64,000 bases of DNA from NCBI RefSeq assembly GCF_000262755.1, contig NZ_AFEU01000003.1, positions 682,001 through 746,000 on the forward strand. Reading direction: 5' to 3'. Within the stretch, counting starts at the first letter, position 1; the number at the start of each line of letters is the position of its first letter. A program made the translations under genes and the position numbers. Under the pieces are notes generated by a model, which was given only the letters and a program-made list of their open reading frames with translations, did no database searches and was not told where the DNA came from. Source of the stretch: Bacillus methanolicus PB1 (GTDB taxonomy: Bacteria > Bacillota > Bacilli > Bacillales > Cytobacillaceae). Positions 55,852 to 64,000 of this stretch are shown one piece after another.

Positions 55852-57156
55852 TTATTCAGTAATTACTTCATGAATCAATTTTGGCGGGTTCATTATTTCA
55901 GGCGTTATTTTGATGTTTACATATAATTTTTCTTTTATTTCGTTTATATTTTCAAAATTGCTGTGGATTGTGACCAATGATTCTCCTTTTTTCACATGGT
56001 CGCCAATTTTTTTGCGAAGGACGAGGCCTACTGCCAAATCAATGGAAGATTCTTTTGTAGTTCTGCCTGCACCGAGAAGCATGGCTGCTGTTCCTACTTC
56101 ATCAGCAACGATTTCTGACACAAAACCGTCTTCTTTCGCCTCAAGTTCAAAAGTGTATTTTGCTTGCGGAAGCTTCGATGGGTCATCCACCACCGATGCA
56201 TCTCCCCCTTGAGAGCTTAAGAATCTTTTTAACGATTCAAGCGCAGAGCAGTCCTCTATTGCTTTCTCGAGCATTTGCCTTGCTTCCGTCAATGAATTGG
56301 CTTTTTTGGCAAGGAGGACGATATGGCTTCCGAGAGTCAGGCAAAGTTCCGTCAAATCTTCCGGCCCCTCCCCTTTCAGCGTATCAATTGCTTCTTTTAC
56401 CTCCAATGCATTTCCGATCGCCAAACCGAGCGGCTGGCTCATATCCGAAATAACAGCCATTGTCTTCCGGCCGACATTGTTGCCGATCCGGACCATTGCC
56501 CTTGCCAGTTCCCGGGAATCTTCAAGCGTTTTCATAAAAGCTCCCGCACCTGTTTTCACATCTAATACAATGCAGTCTGCACCTGCGGCGATTTTTTTGC
56601 TCATAATCGAGCTTGCAATAAGAGGAATGCTATCGACTGTTGCGGTTACATCTCTTAAAGCGTAAAGTTTTTTATCAGCCGGAGTTAAGTTCCCGCTTTG
56701 GGCGATGACAGCTATTTTGTTCTTATTGACGAGATCAATAAATTCTTGGTTATCAATTTCTGCGTGAAAGCCCGGAACTGATTCCAGCTTATCAATCGTT
56801 CCCCCGGTATGTCCAAGTCCGCGGCCGGACATTTTCGCAACAGGTACACCGACAGATGCTACAAGAGGCCCAAGAACAAGCGTTGTCGTATCACCGACTC
56901 CCCCTGTTGAATGTTTATCAACTTTAATTCCTTCTATTTTCGAAAGATCGATTTGATCTCCTGATTCCGCCATTGCCAGCGTTAAATCAGCTCGTTCTCT
57001 TTCCGTCATGCCTTGAAAGTACACGGCCATTGTCAATGCACTCATTTGATAGTCAGGAATCGATCCATCTGTATAACCTTTAATAATAAACTGAATTTCC
57101 TCTGTCGTCAGTTCTTTTCCGTCGCGTTTTTTTTCAATTAAATCAACCATTCTCAT
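55852..57156 (-). CDS. pdp: Pyrimidine-nucleoside phosphorylase
   Basis: Pdp splits uridine, thymidine and deoxyuridine by phosphate into base and (deoxy)ribose 1-phosphate. The 434-residue protein has the signature [20 protein letters not shown] (residues 81-100), [15 protein letters not shown] and VKTGAGAFM. In B. subtilis pdp is in the dra-nupC-pdp operon, and deoB is followed by punA; here pdp takes that place, 45 bases downstream of deoB. The pairing makes sense, since DeoB converts the sugar phosphate made by Pdp. Confidence 0.96.
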   Translation of the reverse strand: MRMVDLIEKKRDGKELTTEEIQFIIKGYTDGSIPDYQMSALTMAVYFQGMTERERADLTLAMAESGDQIDLSKIEGIKVDKHSTGGVGDTTTLVLGPLVASVGVPVAKMSGRGLGHTGGTIDKLESVPGFHAEIDNQEFIDLVNKNKIAVIAQSGNLTPADKKLYALRDVTATVDSIPLIASSIMSKKIAAGADCIVLDVKTGAGAFMKTLEDSRELARAMVRIGNNVGRKTMAVISDMSQPLGLAIGNALEVKEAIDTLKGEGPEDLTELCLTLGSHIVLLAKKANSLTEARQMLEKAIEDCSALESLKRFLSSQGGDASVVDDPSKLPQAKYTFELEAKEDGFVSEIVADEVGTAAMLLGAGRTTKESSIDLAVGLVLRKKIGDHVKKGESLVTIHSNFENINEIKEKLYVNIKITPEIMNPPKLIHEVITE

Positions 57157-57201
57157 CGTTCATCACCACTTCTTCCGAACCTTATTTCCCTATTTCTTTC
57201 A

Positions 57202-58386
57202 TTATTTTAAATCACCGAGAAAACTTGTTCCGTAGTTCGGCATTTTTACATGAAAATTATCAGCTACCGTTGCGCCGATATCTGCAAACGTCTCACGAAC
57301 AGGCAGCTCTTTTCCTTCCGCAAATTGTTTTGAATAAACGAGAAGCGGCACATATTCACGGGTATGATCAGTCCCTTTATGAACGGGATCATTCCCATGG
57401 TCAGCTGTAATAATTAATAAATCATCTTCCTTCATTTTCGAAAATACTTCAGGGAGTCTTGCATCAAATTCTTCAAGCGCTTTTCCATATCCTATCGGAT
57501 CGCGGCGATGCCCGTAAATTGCATCAAAATCAACTAAATTTAGGAAGCTCAGTCCTGTAAAATCCATATCAAATGATTGGAGAAGCTTATCCATTCCATC
57601 CATATTTGAACCAGTCCGCAATGATGTTGTAACGCCCTCTCCGTCATAAATATCTGATATCTTTCCGATCGCAATCACATCAAATCCGGAGTCCTTTAAT
57701 TCATTCATGGCCGTGCGGCCGAAAGGTTTCAGCGCATAATCATGACGATTGGATGTTCTTTTAAAGCTGCCCGGCTCTCCTACGAAAGGTCTTGCGATTA
57801 CCCGTCCGACCATGTATTTTTCATCCAGAGTGAGCTCCCTGGCGATTTTGCAAATTTTGTATTGCTCCTCAATTGGGATGATTTCTTCATGAGCTGCAAT
57901 TTGAAGTACGGAATCTGCAGAAGTATAGACGATTAATGACCCGGTTTTCATATGTTCTTCGCCAAGTTCTTCAATAATTTCTGTTCCGCTTGCCGGTTTA
58001 TTTCCAATTACTTTCCTTCCTGTACGCGATTCCAGCTCAGAAATTAGTTCAGCAGGAAAACCATCAGGAAATACTTTGAACGGTGTAGAAATATACAATC
58101 CCATTATTTCCCAATGTCCTGTCATTGTGTCCTTGCCGCTTGATGCTTCCTTCATTTTTGTGTAATACGCAAGAGGTTTTTCCGCTTTTTCAATCCCTTT
58201 AATTTCTCTTATATTGCCAAGCCCGAGCTTACCCATGTTCGGCATATTGAGGCCGCCCATTTTTTCAGCTATGTGGCCTAGCGTATCAGCACCTTTATCA
58301 TCAAACTTTTCAGCATCGGGTGCTTCTCCGATGCCGACCGAGTCCATGACAATTAAGAATATTCGTTTATATGTAAATGAATCCAT
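57202..58386 (-). CDS. deoB: Phosphopentomutase
   Basis: DeoB (Drm) interconverts (deoxy)ribose 1- and 5-phosphates. The 394-residue protein shows the alkaline-phosphatase-superfamily metal motifs: [15 protein letters not shown] near the N-terminus, [11 protein letters not shown], and ITADHGNDP with [12 protein letters not shown] near the end. AAGGAGG lies before the ATG. It forms a nucleoside salvage pair with pdp. Confidence 0.97.
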   Translation of the reverse strand: MDSFTYKRIFLIVMDSVGIGEAPDAEKFDDKGADTLGHIAEKMGGLNMPNMGKLGLGNIREIKGIEKAEKPLAYYTKMKEASSGKDTMTGHWEIMGLYISTPFKVFPDGFPAELISELESRTGRKVIGNKPASGTEIIEELGEEHMKTGSLIVYTSADSVLQIAAHEEIIPIEEQYKICKIARELTLDEKYMVGRVIARPFVGEPGSFKRTSNRHDYALKPFGRTAMNELKDSGFDVIAIGKISDIYDGEGVTTSLRTGSNMDGMDKLLQSFDMDFTGLSFLNLVDFDAIYGHRRDPIGYGKALEEFDARLPEVFSKMKEDDLLIITADHGNDPVHKGTDHTREYVPLLVYSKQFAEGKELPVRETFADIGATVADNFHVKMPNYGTSFLGDLK

Positions 58387-58526
58387 TTATTTTCCTCCTT
58401 ATTCTGAATACGTCACATGAAATTCAATATAAGTAATGTTTCCCTCTTATTTATCGATTAACCATGTTATATTCGTCGGAAGTCTGATCTCATAATATTT
58501 ATTTTACAAATAACCGAAAGATAAAG

Positions 58527-58561
58527 ATATAAAAAGCTGCCAAATTTTAAGGCAGCTTTTT
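58527..58561 (-). terminator. Terminator of xerD
   Basis: AAAAAGCTGCC and GGCAGCTTTTT form an 11-base stem with a nine-base loop, followed by TATATC; the T-rich arm itself supplies the U-tract. Confidence 0.85.
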
Positions 58562-58578
58562 GAAATTCTATGAATCTC

Positions 58579-59472
58579 CTATGCGCGTGGATGGAATTGG
58601 CTATAAACATCTTTCAATCTTGTTTTTGTCACATGGGTATAGATCTGCGTTGTAGAAATATCCGCATGCCCGAGCATTTCCTGAACTGCACGAAGATCAG
58701 CACCGTTTTCAAGAAGATGGGTAGCAAATGAATGACGCAGTGTATGGGGAGTCAATTCTTTTTCGATTCCCGCTTCATTTGCCAGACGTTTTAATATTTT
58801 CCAAAAACCTTGCCTCGTTAACCGTTTTCCATGATGGTTCAAAAATAAAGCTTCCTCTGTACTCTTTTTTGTCATAAATTTTCTTCGTCCGTTATTCAAA
58901 TAGCTCTCAATCGCTTTAGCTGCCGTTCTTCCGAGCGGAACGATTCTTTCTTTGTTTCCTTTTCCAATACAGCGGACAAATCCCATTGTCAAGTGGATAT
59001 CTCCAACATTAAGGCCAATTAACTCACTGACACGGATGCCTGTTGCATACAGCAATTCCAGCATTGCTTTGTCTCTAAGCCCATAATGGTTGTCCAGCCG
59101 AGGCGCATTAAGCAATGTTTCAACTTCTTCGAGGGTCAATACTTTCGGCAGTTTTCGCTCAAGTTGCGGAGATTCAATATGTACAGTTGGGTCATGGTCT
59201 GCCGCTTTTTCCCTCAGCAAAAACTGATGAAAAGCCCGGACAGATGCCACATGCCTTGCAAGAGTTTTCGAAGATTTGCCTTGGTCTTTTAAATACTTGA
59301 GAAAATGAACAATATGTGTTCGCTGTACAAGATTCAAATCTGTAATTGTTTCAATGTTTTTTAAGTATTTTAAATAACTTTTCAAATCCCGTTCATAAGA
59401 AACAATCGTATTTTTAGCCAAACCTTTTTCTACAATGAGGAAATGCATAAAGTCTTTCAAACGGTCTTCCAT
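58579..59472 (-). CDS. xerD: Site-specific tyrosine recombinase XerD
   Basis: XerD (RipX) with XerC/CodV resolves chromosome dimers at dif. The 297-residue protein has the SAM-like core-binding domain (about 1-90) and the catalytic domain with R147, K171, H243, R246, H269 and the nucleophile Y278. The ending QFHPRA is typical. An ATG at 59490 lies in frame inside yqzK; the ATG at 59472 matches the B. subtilis start. It is cotranscribed with yqzK. Confidence 0.95.
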   Translation of the reverse strand: MEDRLKDFMHFLIVEKGLAKNTIVSYERDLKSYLKYLKNIETITDLNLVQRTHIVHFLKYLKDQGKSSKTLARHVASVRAFHQFLLREKAADHDPTVHIESPQLERKLPKVLTLEEVETLLNAPRLDNHYGLRDKAMLELLYATGIRVSELIGLNVGDIHLTMGFVRCIGKGNKERIVPLGRTAAKAIESYLNNGRRKFMTKKSTEEALFLNHHGKRLTRQGFWKILKRLANEAGIEKELTPHTLRHSFATHLLENGADLRAVQEMLGHADISTTQIYTHVTKTRLKDVYSQFHPRA

Positions 59473-59479
59473 ATATTCA

Positions 59480-59707
59480 TTACTCCCCATTTAAATAAAA
59501 AAGTTTCAAGCGGTCCAGCCAGGAAGCGTCCTTGCCCGATTCATAACCGGAAACCTTGACTGCCGCTCCTTTCGGTTCATCGTAGCGGTGATAATTTTGA
59601 TATTCTTGATTTATCCACATAATACCATAATAAAAAAGAATTGTGCATCCTGTGAACAAAATAAACACTTTAACCGTTTGAAAAACGAGCTTCAGCCAAG
59701 ATTTCAT
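59480..59707 (-). CDS. yqzK: YqzK family membrane protein (DUF4227)
   Basis: The 75-residue protein has one membrane helix (about 9-29) and a polar C-terminus ending [12 protein letters not shown]. It is always found between fur and xerD in Bacillus. Function unknown. Confidence 0.82.
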   Translation of the reverse strand: MKSWLKLVFQTVKVFILFTGCTILFYYGIMWINQEYQNYHRYDEPKGAAVKVSGYESGKDASWLDRLKLFYLNGE

Positions 59708-59837
59708 AACCGATCCTCCAAAACATCAATCTAATAGTAAAAGGTATGCCAAATTGGACAAGAATTATACCTGTTTTTTGAGGTGTCGGTTGCTTTAACT
59801 GAAAAATAAGAAAACCTTTTCCATATTAGAAAAGGCT

Positions 59838-60293
59838 TTATTCTTGTTTATTTTCTTTTTCTTGGCATCGATGACAAATGCCGTGAAATGTTAAGCGATG
59901 GTCTTTAATTTTAAATTTCCAATCCCTCTCTACTATTGCTTCTACATCTTCAAGTAAATCTTCCTGAATTTCATCTACGGCTCCGCATTCAATACATACT
60001 AAGTGGTGATGGAAATGGTCAGCACCCTCCTGGCGTAAATCATACCGGGAAACACCGTCGCCAAAATTTATTTTGTCGACTATTTTCAACTCCGTCAGAA
60101 GTTCCAATGTGCGGTATACAGTAGCAAGACCGATTTCAGGCGACTTCTCTTTAACGAGGAGGTATACATCTTCCGCGCTCAAATGATCCTCTTCGTGTTC
60201 AAGCAAAACACGGACTGTCGCTTCACGCTGAGGCGTTAATTTATAGCTTGACGTATGCAACTGTTTTTTTATTCTATCGATTCTGGTTTCCAT
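59838..60293 (-). CDS. fur: Ferric uptake regulator Fur
   Basis: Fur represses iron acquisition genes when loaded with ferrous iron. The 151-residue protein has the winged helix (about 15-85, LTPQREATVRVLL...GLATVYRTLELL), the metal site HFHHH (93-97) and two CxxC zinc pairs (C100/C103 and C140/C143). GGGAGGG before the ATG at 60293 fixes the start; the longer ORF is rejected. A PerR/Fur-like operator lies just upstream. Confidence 0.97.
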   Translation of the reverse strand: METRIDRIKKQLHTSSYKLTPQREATVRVLLEHEEDHLSAEDVYLLVKEKSPEIGLATVYRTLELLTELKIVDKINFGDGVSRYDLRQEGADHFHHHLVCIECGAVDEIQEDLLEDVEAIVERDWKFKIKDHRLTFHGICHRCQEKENKQE

Positions 60294-60316
60294 TCCGAAG
60301 GCCCTCCCTTGCACTG

Positions 60317-60331
60317 TCATTATCATTATAA
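60317..60331 (-). promoter_or_regulatory. PerR/Fur-like operator before fur
   Basis: On the minus strand TTATAATGATAATGA matches the PerR box TTATAATNATTATAA at 13 of 15 positions counting the free one, and contains the TGATAAT half-site of a Fur box. In B. subtilis fur is repressed by PerR, so a PerR site is expected here. Confidence 0.5.
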
Positions 60332-60427
60332 CAGATAGAAAGATAGATTCAAAATAAAATAATTATAAATAAGAAAAAATAATTCTTTTTATTTAAGAGT
60401 AATTATAAAATATATTACATATATATA

Positions 60428-60457
60428 AACAAAAGAACTGCCCGGCAAAGAGCAGTT
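60428..60457 (-). terminator. Terminator of spoIIM
   Basis: AACTGC and GCAGTT form the outer stem with a GC-rich interior, followed by CTTTTGTTT on the minus strand. Confidence 0.7.
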
Positions 60458-60469
60458 CCATCTATTTGT

Positions 60470-61111
60470 TCATTTTCCTGAACTTACAATCGCCTTCATC
60501 AAAACAGGAGAAATATATGCTTCAATCCCTGCTGCAGCTGAAATGAGTACGACAGCCAGGAAAAATGCAAGGACATATCGGCCAAATAACGGCATAACAG
60601 GCGGGGTGATTTTTTTAAGAAATTGCCTGCGAATCATTTTTAAAGAAAAGCTAACCGACAGTGTTGCAGTAATAATAAAGATCGGAATTATAATCAAATT
60701 TTGCGGAAGAACGGAAAGAAATGAAAGGATGAAACCATCCCATCCCATTTGGTTTACGAGAAAGCCGACAGTAAATCCAATGACCAATCCTTTTATAAAT
60801 AATAAAATTAAGATGACAGGCAGACCAATAATGGATATTCCAAGCACCCATATTAACCCGATAAATTTACTGTTATGAAAAAAGCTTTGGAAAAATAAAT
60901 CATTTGCTTCCGCCACCTTGCCATCGGAAACCTGGTCAAAAAACTGTGACAAATAATAAAATAAATCTTCTTTTTGACTGAAACTTAAGCTATTGACAAC
61001 GATTGCACCAAAAATAACCCCCATCAAGAACAAAACTATGATAAATAAATAAATTGAGGAATGCTCGCGAAAATGGATGGCAGCAGCGTTCTGGTACATT
61101 TTTTTCTTCAT
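60470..61111 (-). CDS. spoIIM: Stage II sporulation protein M
   Basis: SpoIIM is the membrane scaffold of the SpoIID-SpoIIM-SpoIIP machine that drives engulfment by peptidoglycan hydrolysis. The 213-residue protein has about five membrane helices; ALVIGFTVGF-like and LSVLPQNLIIIP segments are typical. AGGAGGAAGG lies before the ATG. It stands between fur and yqxK with its own terminator. Confidence 0.94.
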   Translation of the reverse strand: MKKKMYQNAAAIHFREHSSIYLFIIVLFLMGVIFGAIVVNSLSFSQKEDLFYYLSQFFDQVSDGKVAEANDLFFQSFFHNSKFIGLIWVLGISIIGLPVILILLFIKGLVIGFTVGFLVNQMGWDGFILSFLSVLPQNLIIIPIFIITATLSVSFSLKMIRRQFLKKITPPVMPLFGRYVLAFFLAVVLISAAAGIEAYISPVLMKAIVSSGK

Positions 61112-61209
61112 TGCCCTTCCTCCTATTAATCGGTTATTAAATTCATATGCTTGTCTATCAAATGTATAACCTAAACTATGAGGAAATTTTGGGCATGTTT
61201 CTTCAACGG

Positions 61210-61282
61210 GGGTCTGGCCCTCAACGCTTTATCGCGTTAACGCAGCGCGGGTCTGGCCCTCAATCCTTTAAAGCGTTAAAAC
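61210..61282. repeat. 39-bp-period direct repeat, locus B3
   Basis: GGGTCTGGCCCTCAA starts at 61210 and again at 61249, exactly 39 bases apart, each followed by a CTTTA(A/T)CGCGTTAA- or TTTAAAGCGTTAA-like segment. Orientation equals that of B2. It starts 13 bases beyond the yqxK stop and fills the gap to spoIIM. Confidence 0.85.
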
Positions 61283-61294
61283 CTTTTTTTTGAG

Positions 61295-62458
61295 CTATTC
61301 GGATATCCTACCGTACTTTCCTCCACCGCCTGCTTGTAAAGTTAATTCTCCGGCACGGGCTTTCATTATAAATGTTGCGATTTTTTCCGGGACGACTTCC
61401 TTTAGAGCAGAAAAAGGAACTTCATGAAGAATTGCCATTTCTGTACCAAAATGGCCGAGAAGTTTTGCCCGCAATTTTAGACCAAGACCCGGAATGAATT
61501 CAAGCGGTACTTGGTGTATGTATGGTGGTCTGCCTTTAGGACCTGTTTTTGCTGTTTTCAATTCATGAATCCGGTCGGATACCCCTTTTATTATTTTAGA
61601 ATGACCGCAATGACTGCACCTTTTGCTTTCAATATCAACAGATGAAAAACATTTAGCACAGACCGTTTGGTGGTATTTTCCAAGTAGAGGATCCATCCCG
61701 TAATTTGCAATGATCTTTCGTTTTCCTTCACCTTGTAATGCTTTCCTCAGCTCTGCAAATGAAGGATCATTCATTTGAATAATCTGATATTCCCGAGCGA
61801 TTTTGCCGAGGGAATGAGCATCAGAGTTTGTGAGAAACGGATATTCGTGCAATTCTCCAAGTTGGTCTGCCATTGATGTATCAGCACTCAAGCCAAGTTC
61901 AATTCCATCGATCAAGTCGGGGTAAAACGCTTCTGCCAAAGATCGCTCGACACCGCTTCCATAAAGGCTTTTAAAAGGGGTAAAAACATGGGCGGGAATA
62001 AACAGCCCGCCCAGTTCTTTTACTTTATGCTGCAATTCTTTTCCCGATACATAAATTCTTTGTGAGCTGAGATTTATGTTTTTCACATGATGTTTCAGCC
62101 ATCTTGAGAAAATGCTCATGGCATTCCATCCTGAAAAAAAGCAAAGCACATGGATTGGTCCTTTACAATTCGCATCAAAAACTTCCAATTCCGAACCTGG
62201 GATTATGGCCATGCCGTCATACATCAATCCGCCGTCCGAATATTCTGTCAAATAACCTTGCTCTAATAATGAGTGCATTTCCTCCAAAACCTCAGGTGAA
62301 TGGCAGTCGATGACACCGATCATGTTAAGTCCTTTTTCGTCTCTCGCATGCGTGATCATGTTTGTAAATGTCAGTGATTTTGCACCGGTTATTTTAACGG
62401 CTTTCCCGGATTGTGTTCTGCCTATATGGATATGCAGATCTACATAAAAAAGGTTCAT
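61295..62458 (-). CDS. yqxK: Endonuclease Q family protein YqxK
   Basis: The 387-residue protein has a PHP nuclease domain (D7-LHIH, IPAHVFTPF, TNSDAHS), a zinc finger C267/C270/C281/C284 and a C-terminal helix-hairpin-helix region (FIPGLGLKLRAKLLGHFG). This layout is that of endonuclease Q, which cuts DNA at deaminated bases such as hypoxanthine and uracil; Bacillus homologues have been reported active. Its start overlaps the nudF stop (ATGA). Confidence 0.85.
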   Translation of the reverse strand: MNLFYVDLHIHIGRTQSGKAVKITGAKSLTFTNMITHARDEKGLNMIGVIDCHSPEVLEEMHSLLEQGYLTEYSDGGLMYDGMAIIPGSELEVFDANCKGPIHVLCFFSGWNAMSIFSRWLKHHVKNINLSSQRIYVSGKELQHKVKELGGLFIPAHVFTPFKSLYGSGVERSLAEAFYPDLIDGIELGLSADTSMADQLGELHEYPFLTNSDAHSLGKIAREYQIIQMNDPSFAELRKALQGEGKRKIIANYGMDPLLGKYHQTVCAKCFSSVDIESKRCSHCGHSKIIKGVSDRIHELKTAKTGPKGRPPYIHQVPLEFIPGLGLKLRAKLLGHFGTEMAILHEVPFSALKEVVPEKIATFIMKARAGELTLQAGGGGKYGRISE

Positions 62459-63012
62459 TTATTTTTGAGAGCCTCTTGAAGCTGCAAATATTGAACGGCA
62501 ATTACAGTTTTTGAATCGTAGATTCTCTGTTCTTTTATATATTGAAGCGCTTCCTCAAGTGTCAGTTCAATAAGATCGACAAACTCATCCTCATCCAGTC
62601 CTGCTGCATTTTCCTTTTTGGACAGTCCTTTTGCTACATATAAATGAATAATTTCATCCGCAAAACCAGGAGAGGTCGCAAAAGAGATCAACCATTCCAT
62701 CTGTTCGCATTGATATCCCGTTTCCTCTTCTAACTCGCGCAATGCGGTAATACGCGGATCTTCACCTTTTTCCAGTTTACCGGCAGGAATTTCAACTATT
62801 GATTTTTCTAGTGGCTTCCGGTATTGTTCCACCATCACGATTTTATTTTCATTTGTTACTGCGATTACAGCTACAGCACCAGGATGCCTAACAATTTCCC
62901 GCTTTGATGTTTGTCCGTTTGGTAGCTCAACATCGTCTACTTGCAATTTGACAACTCTTCCCGAAAAAATTTGTTCTGTTTTTATCGTTTTTTCCTCAAA
63001 TAATTTTCCCAT
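62455..63012 (-). CDS. nudF: ADP-ribose pyrophosphatase NudF
   Basis: A Nudix hydrolase that cleaves ADP-ribose into AMP and ribose 5-phosphate. The 185-residue protein carries the full Nudix box from G78 to G99 (G78-x5-E84-x7-R92-E93-L-x-E96-E97) and, before it, PLEKSIVEIPAGKLE, which is typical of ADP-ribose enzymes. It leads the nudF-yqxK pair, both linked to clearing of damaged nucleotides or DNA. Confidence 0.95.
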   Translation of the reverse strand: MGKLFEEKTIKTEQIFSGRVVKLQVDDVELPNGQTSKREIVRHPGAVAVIAVTNENKIVMVEQYRKPLEKSIVEIPAGKLEKGEDPRITALRELEEETGYQCEQMEWLISFATSPGFADEIIHLYVAKGLSKKENAAGLDEDEFVDLIELTLEEALQYIKEQRIYDSKTVIAVQYLQLQEALKNK

Positions 63013-63225
63013 TTATCTACACTCCTTTTCTATTCATAAATTTTGTGTCCATACATTTTACCATACATTAGTTAATGGAGTATAGAATAAAAAATATAAG
63101 TTCAAATTAAAAAAGTTTGAGACGGCAGGAAAAGCTTGAGAAAATAGCGTAAAAATATTAAAATAAATTCCAATTGTCTGAAGATTATTTTATCTCTTCT
63201 AAACCAACCAAAAAAGCCAATTCAT

Positions 63226-63255
63226 TTGTGGTTGTTTCGGATTGTTCGATAAAAT
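63226..63255 (+). promoter_or_regulatory. Candidate promoter of the aldo/keto reductase gene
   Basis: TTGTGG (63226-63231) and TAAAAT (63250-63255) are separated by 18 bases, about 33 bases before the TTG start codon. Confidence 0.4.
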
Positions 63256-63287
63256 GAAATAAAAGATATGAAACGAGGTGAATTTTT

Positions 63288-64000
63288 TTGGAAAAAAAAC
63301 AGCTGGGAAGATCAGACTTGATGGTGAGCAAACTCGGTCTTGGATGCATGTCCCTTGGAACGGACCAAAAAGCAGCAAGAGAAATAATTGAGGCTGCCCT
63401 TGAGGAGGGCGTCAATTATTTTGATACAGCCGATTTGTATGATTTCGGCGAGAATGAAAAAATCGTCGGTCAATCATTAAAAGACGTCCGTGAAAAAGTG
63501 ATCATTGCAACAAAAGCAGGAAATCGCTGGAATGACGACAAAACGAGCTGGAGATGGGATCCTTCAAAAGAGTACATAAAAGAAGCTGCGAAGCGAAGCT
63601 TAAAACGGCTTGGGACTGATTATATTGACCTTTTCCAGCTCCACGGCGGAACAATTGACGATCCGATTGATGAGACAATCGAAGCTTTCGAAGAATTAAA
63701 AGCGGAAGGGATTATCCGATATTACGGAATTTCATCAATACGCCCGAATGTAATCCGGGAGTATGTGAAAAGGTCAAATATTGTTTCCGTTATGATGCAG
63801 TACAGCATTTTGGACCGCCGTCCTGAAGAAGAGGCGCTTTCACTATTAAATAACCATCAAATAAGCGTAGTTGCTCGGGGACCTGTTGCAAAAGGCTTGC
63901 TAAGCGGCAAAATGCTTGAAAAAGCTTCAAAATCAGTGAAAGAAAATGGATATTTGGACTACAGTTATCAAGAATTAGAACAAGTCCTGACAGCTTTAAA
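63288..64000 (+). CDS. yqkF: Aldo/keto reductase YqkF (3' end beyond window)
   Basis: An NADPH-dependent oxidoreductase of the AKR superfamily. The 237 residues present show the N-terminal LGLGCMSLGTD, the catalytic D and Y of FDTADLYDFGENE, the lysine in IIATKAGNRW and the histidine in LFQLHGG, followed by YGISSIRP. The start is TTG at 63288 with GAGGTG nine bases upstream; no ATG in this frame lies near. It is divergent from nudF, as in B. subtilis. Substrate unknown. Confidence 0.88.
   Translation, partial: MEKKQLGRSDLMVSKLGLGCMSLGTDQKAAREIIEAALEEGVNYFDTADLYDFGENEKIVGQSLKDVREKVIIATKAGNRWNDDKTSWRWDPSKEYIKEAAKRSLKRLGTDYIDLFQLHGGTIDDPIDETIEAFEELKAEGIIRYYGISSIRPNVIREYVKRSNIVSVMMQYSILDRRPEEEALSLLNNHQISVVARGPVAKGLLSGKMLEKASKSVKENGYLDYSYQELEQVLTAL

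Noticed and set aside
56297-56665. A 122-codon plus-strand frame inside pdp
   Set aside because: Antisense to conserved enzyme sequence; several overlapping shadow frames occur there.
63185-63415. A 76-codon minus-strand frame across the start of the aldo/keto reductase
   Set aside because: It is antisense to a clear aldo/keto reductase start and covers its promoter region.

Overview
The window is a chromosomal segment of an endospore-forming Bacillaceae bacterium. Gene content and order follow the Bacillus subtilis chromosome from hepS-mtrB-folE to fur-spoIIM-yqxK-nudF-yqkF. Most genes lie on the minus strand, base composition is AT-rich, Shine-Dalgarno sequences are strong, and sporulation genes abound (spoIVA, sleB-ypeB, spmAB-dacB, spoIIA, spoVA, spoIIM). 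No rRNA, tRNA, CRISPR, prophage or intact insertion sequence was seen. The exact genus cannot be fixed from the sequence alone.

Layout. 1-2.4 kb: hepS (cut by the edge), mtrB, folE and hbs. 2.7-10 kb: spoIVA, yphF, yphE, gpsA, der, the YIEGIA pair, yphA and ypzI. 10.1-18.3 kb: a relic of fni, then rpsA-like ypfD, plsC-like, cmk, ypfB, motI, ypeB, sleB, prsW and ansA. 18.3-27.6 kb: bdr, gudB, mecB, small membrane proteins, ypbE, ypbD, recQ-type recS, ypbB and fer. 27.7-30.6 kb: ribU under an FMN riboswitch, and serA. 30.6-40.9 kb: a PHP phosphatase, rsiX-sigX, resE-resD-resC-resB-resA and rluB. 41-46.5 kb: spmB-spmA-dacB, an extended superoxide dismutase, ypuI, scpB-scpA. 46.7-49.6 kb: a YjcZ-type peptide, a DUF309 protein, orphan ribT and lysA. 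50-55.7 kb: spoVAF, spoVAB, spoVAA, sigF-spoIIAB-spoIIAA and dacF. 55.8-64 kb: pdp, deoB, xerD, yqzK, fur, spoIIM, yqxK, nudF and the start of a divergent aldo/keto reductase.

Functional themes. Spore formation and germination dominate: the SpoIIA switch controls sigma-F, SpoIVA starts the coat, SpmA/SpmB/DacB shape the cortex, and SleB/YpeB degrade it. Respiration and redox are served by ResA-E, Bdr, ferredoxin and Fur. Envelope homeostasis involves SigX/RsiX and PrsW.

Departures from the usual Bacillus plan stand out. fni is reduced to two joined end fragments. The spoVA operon lacks the C-D-Eb-Ea genes, leaving only a possible tail of spoVAEA. ribT stands without the rib operon next to it. 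Two intergenic repeat families share a GGGTC(N)GACCC-like core: a long inverted-repeat family at gene 3' ends (one copy inside the FMN-riboswitch leader, one encoding the ends of two converging genes), and a family of direct repeats with an exact 39-bp period at three separate loci.
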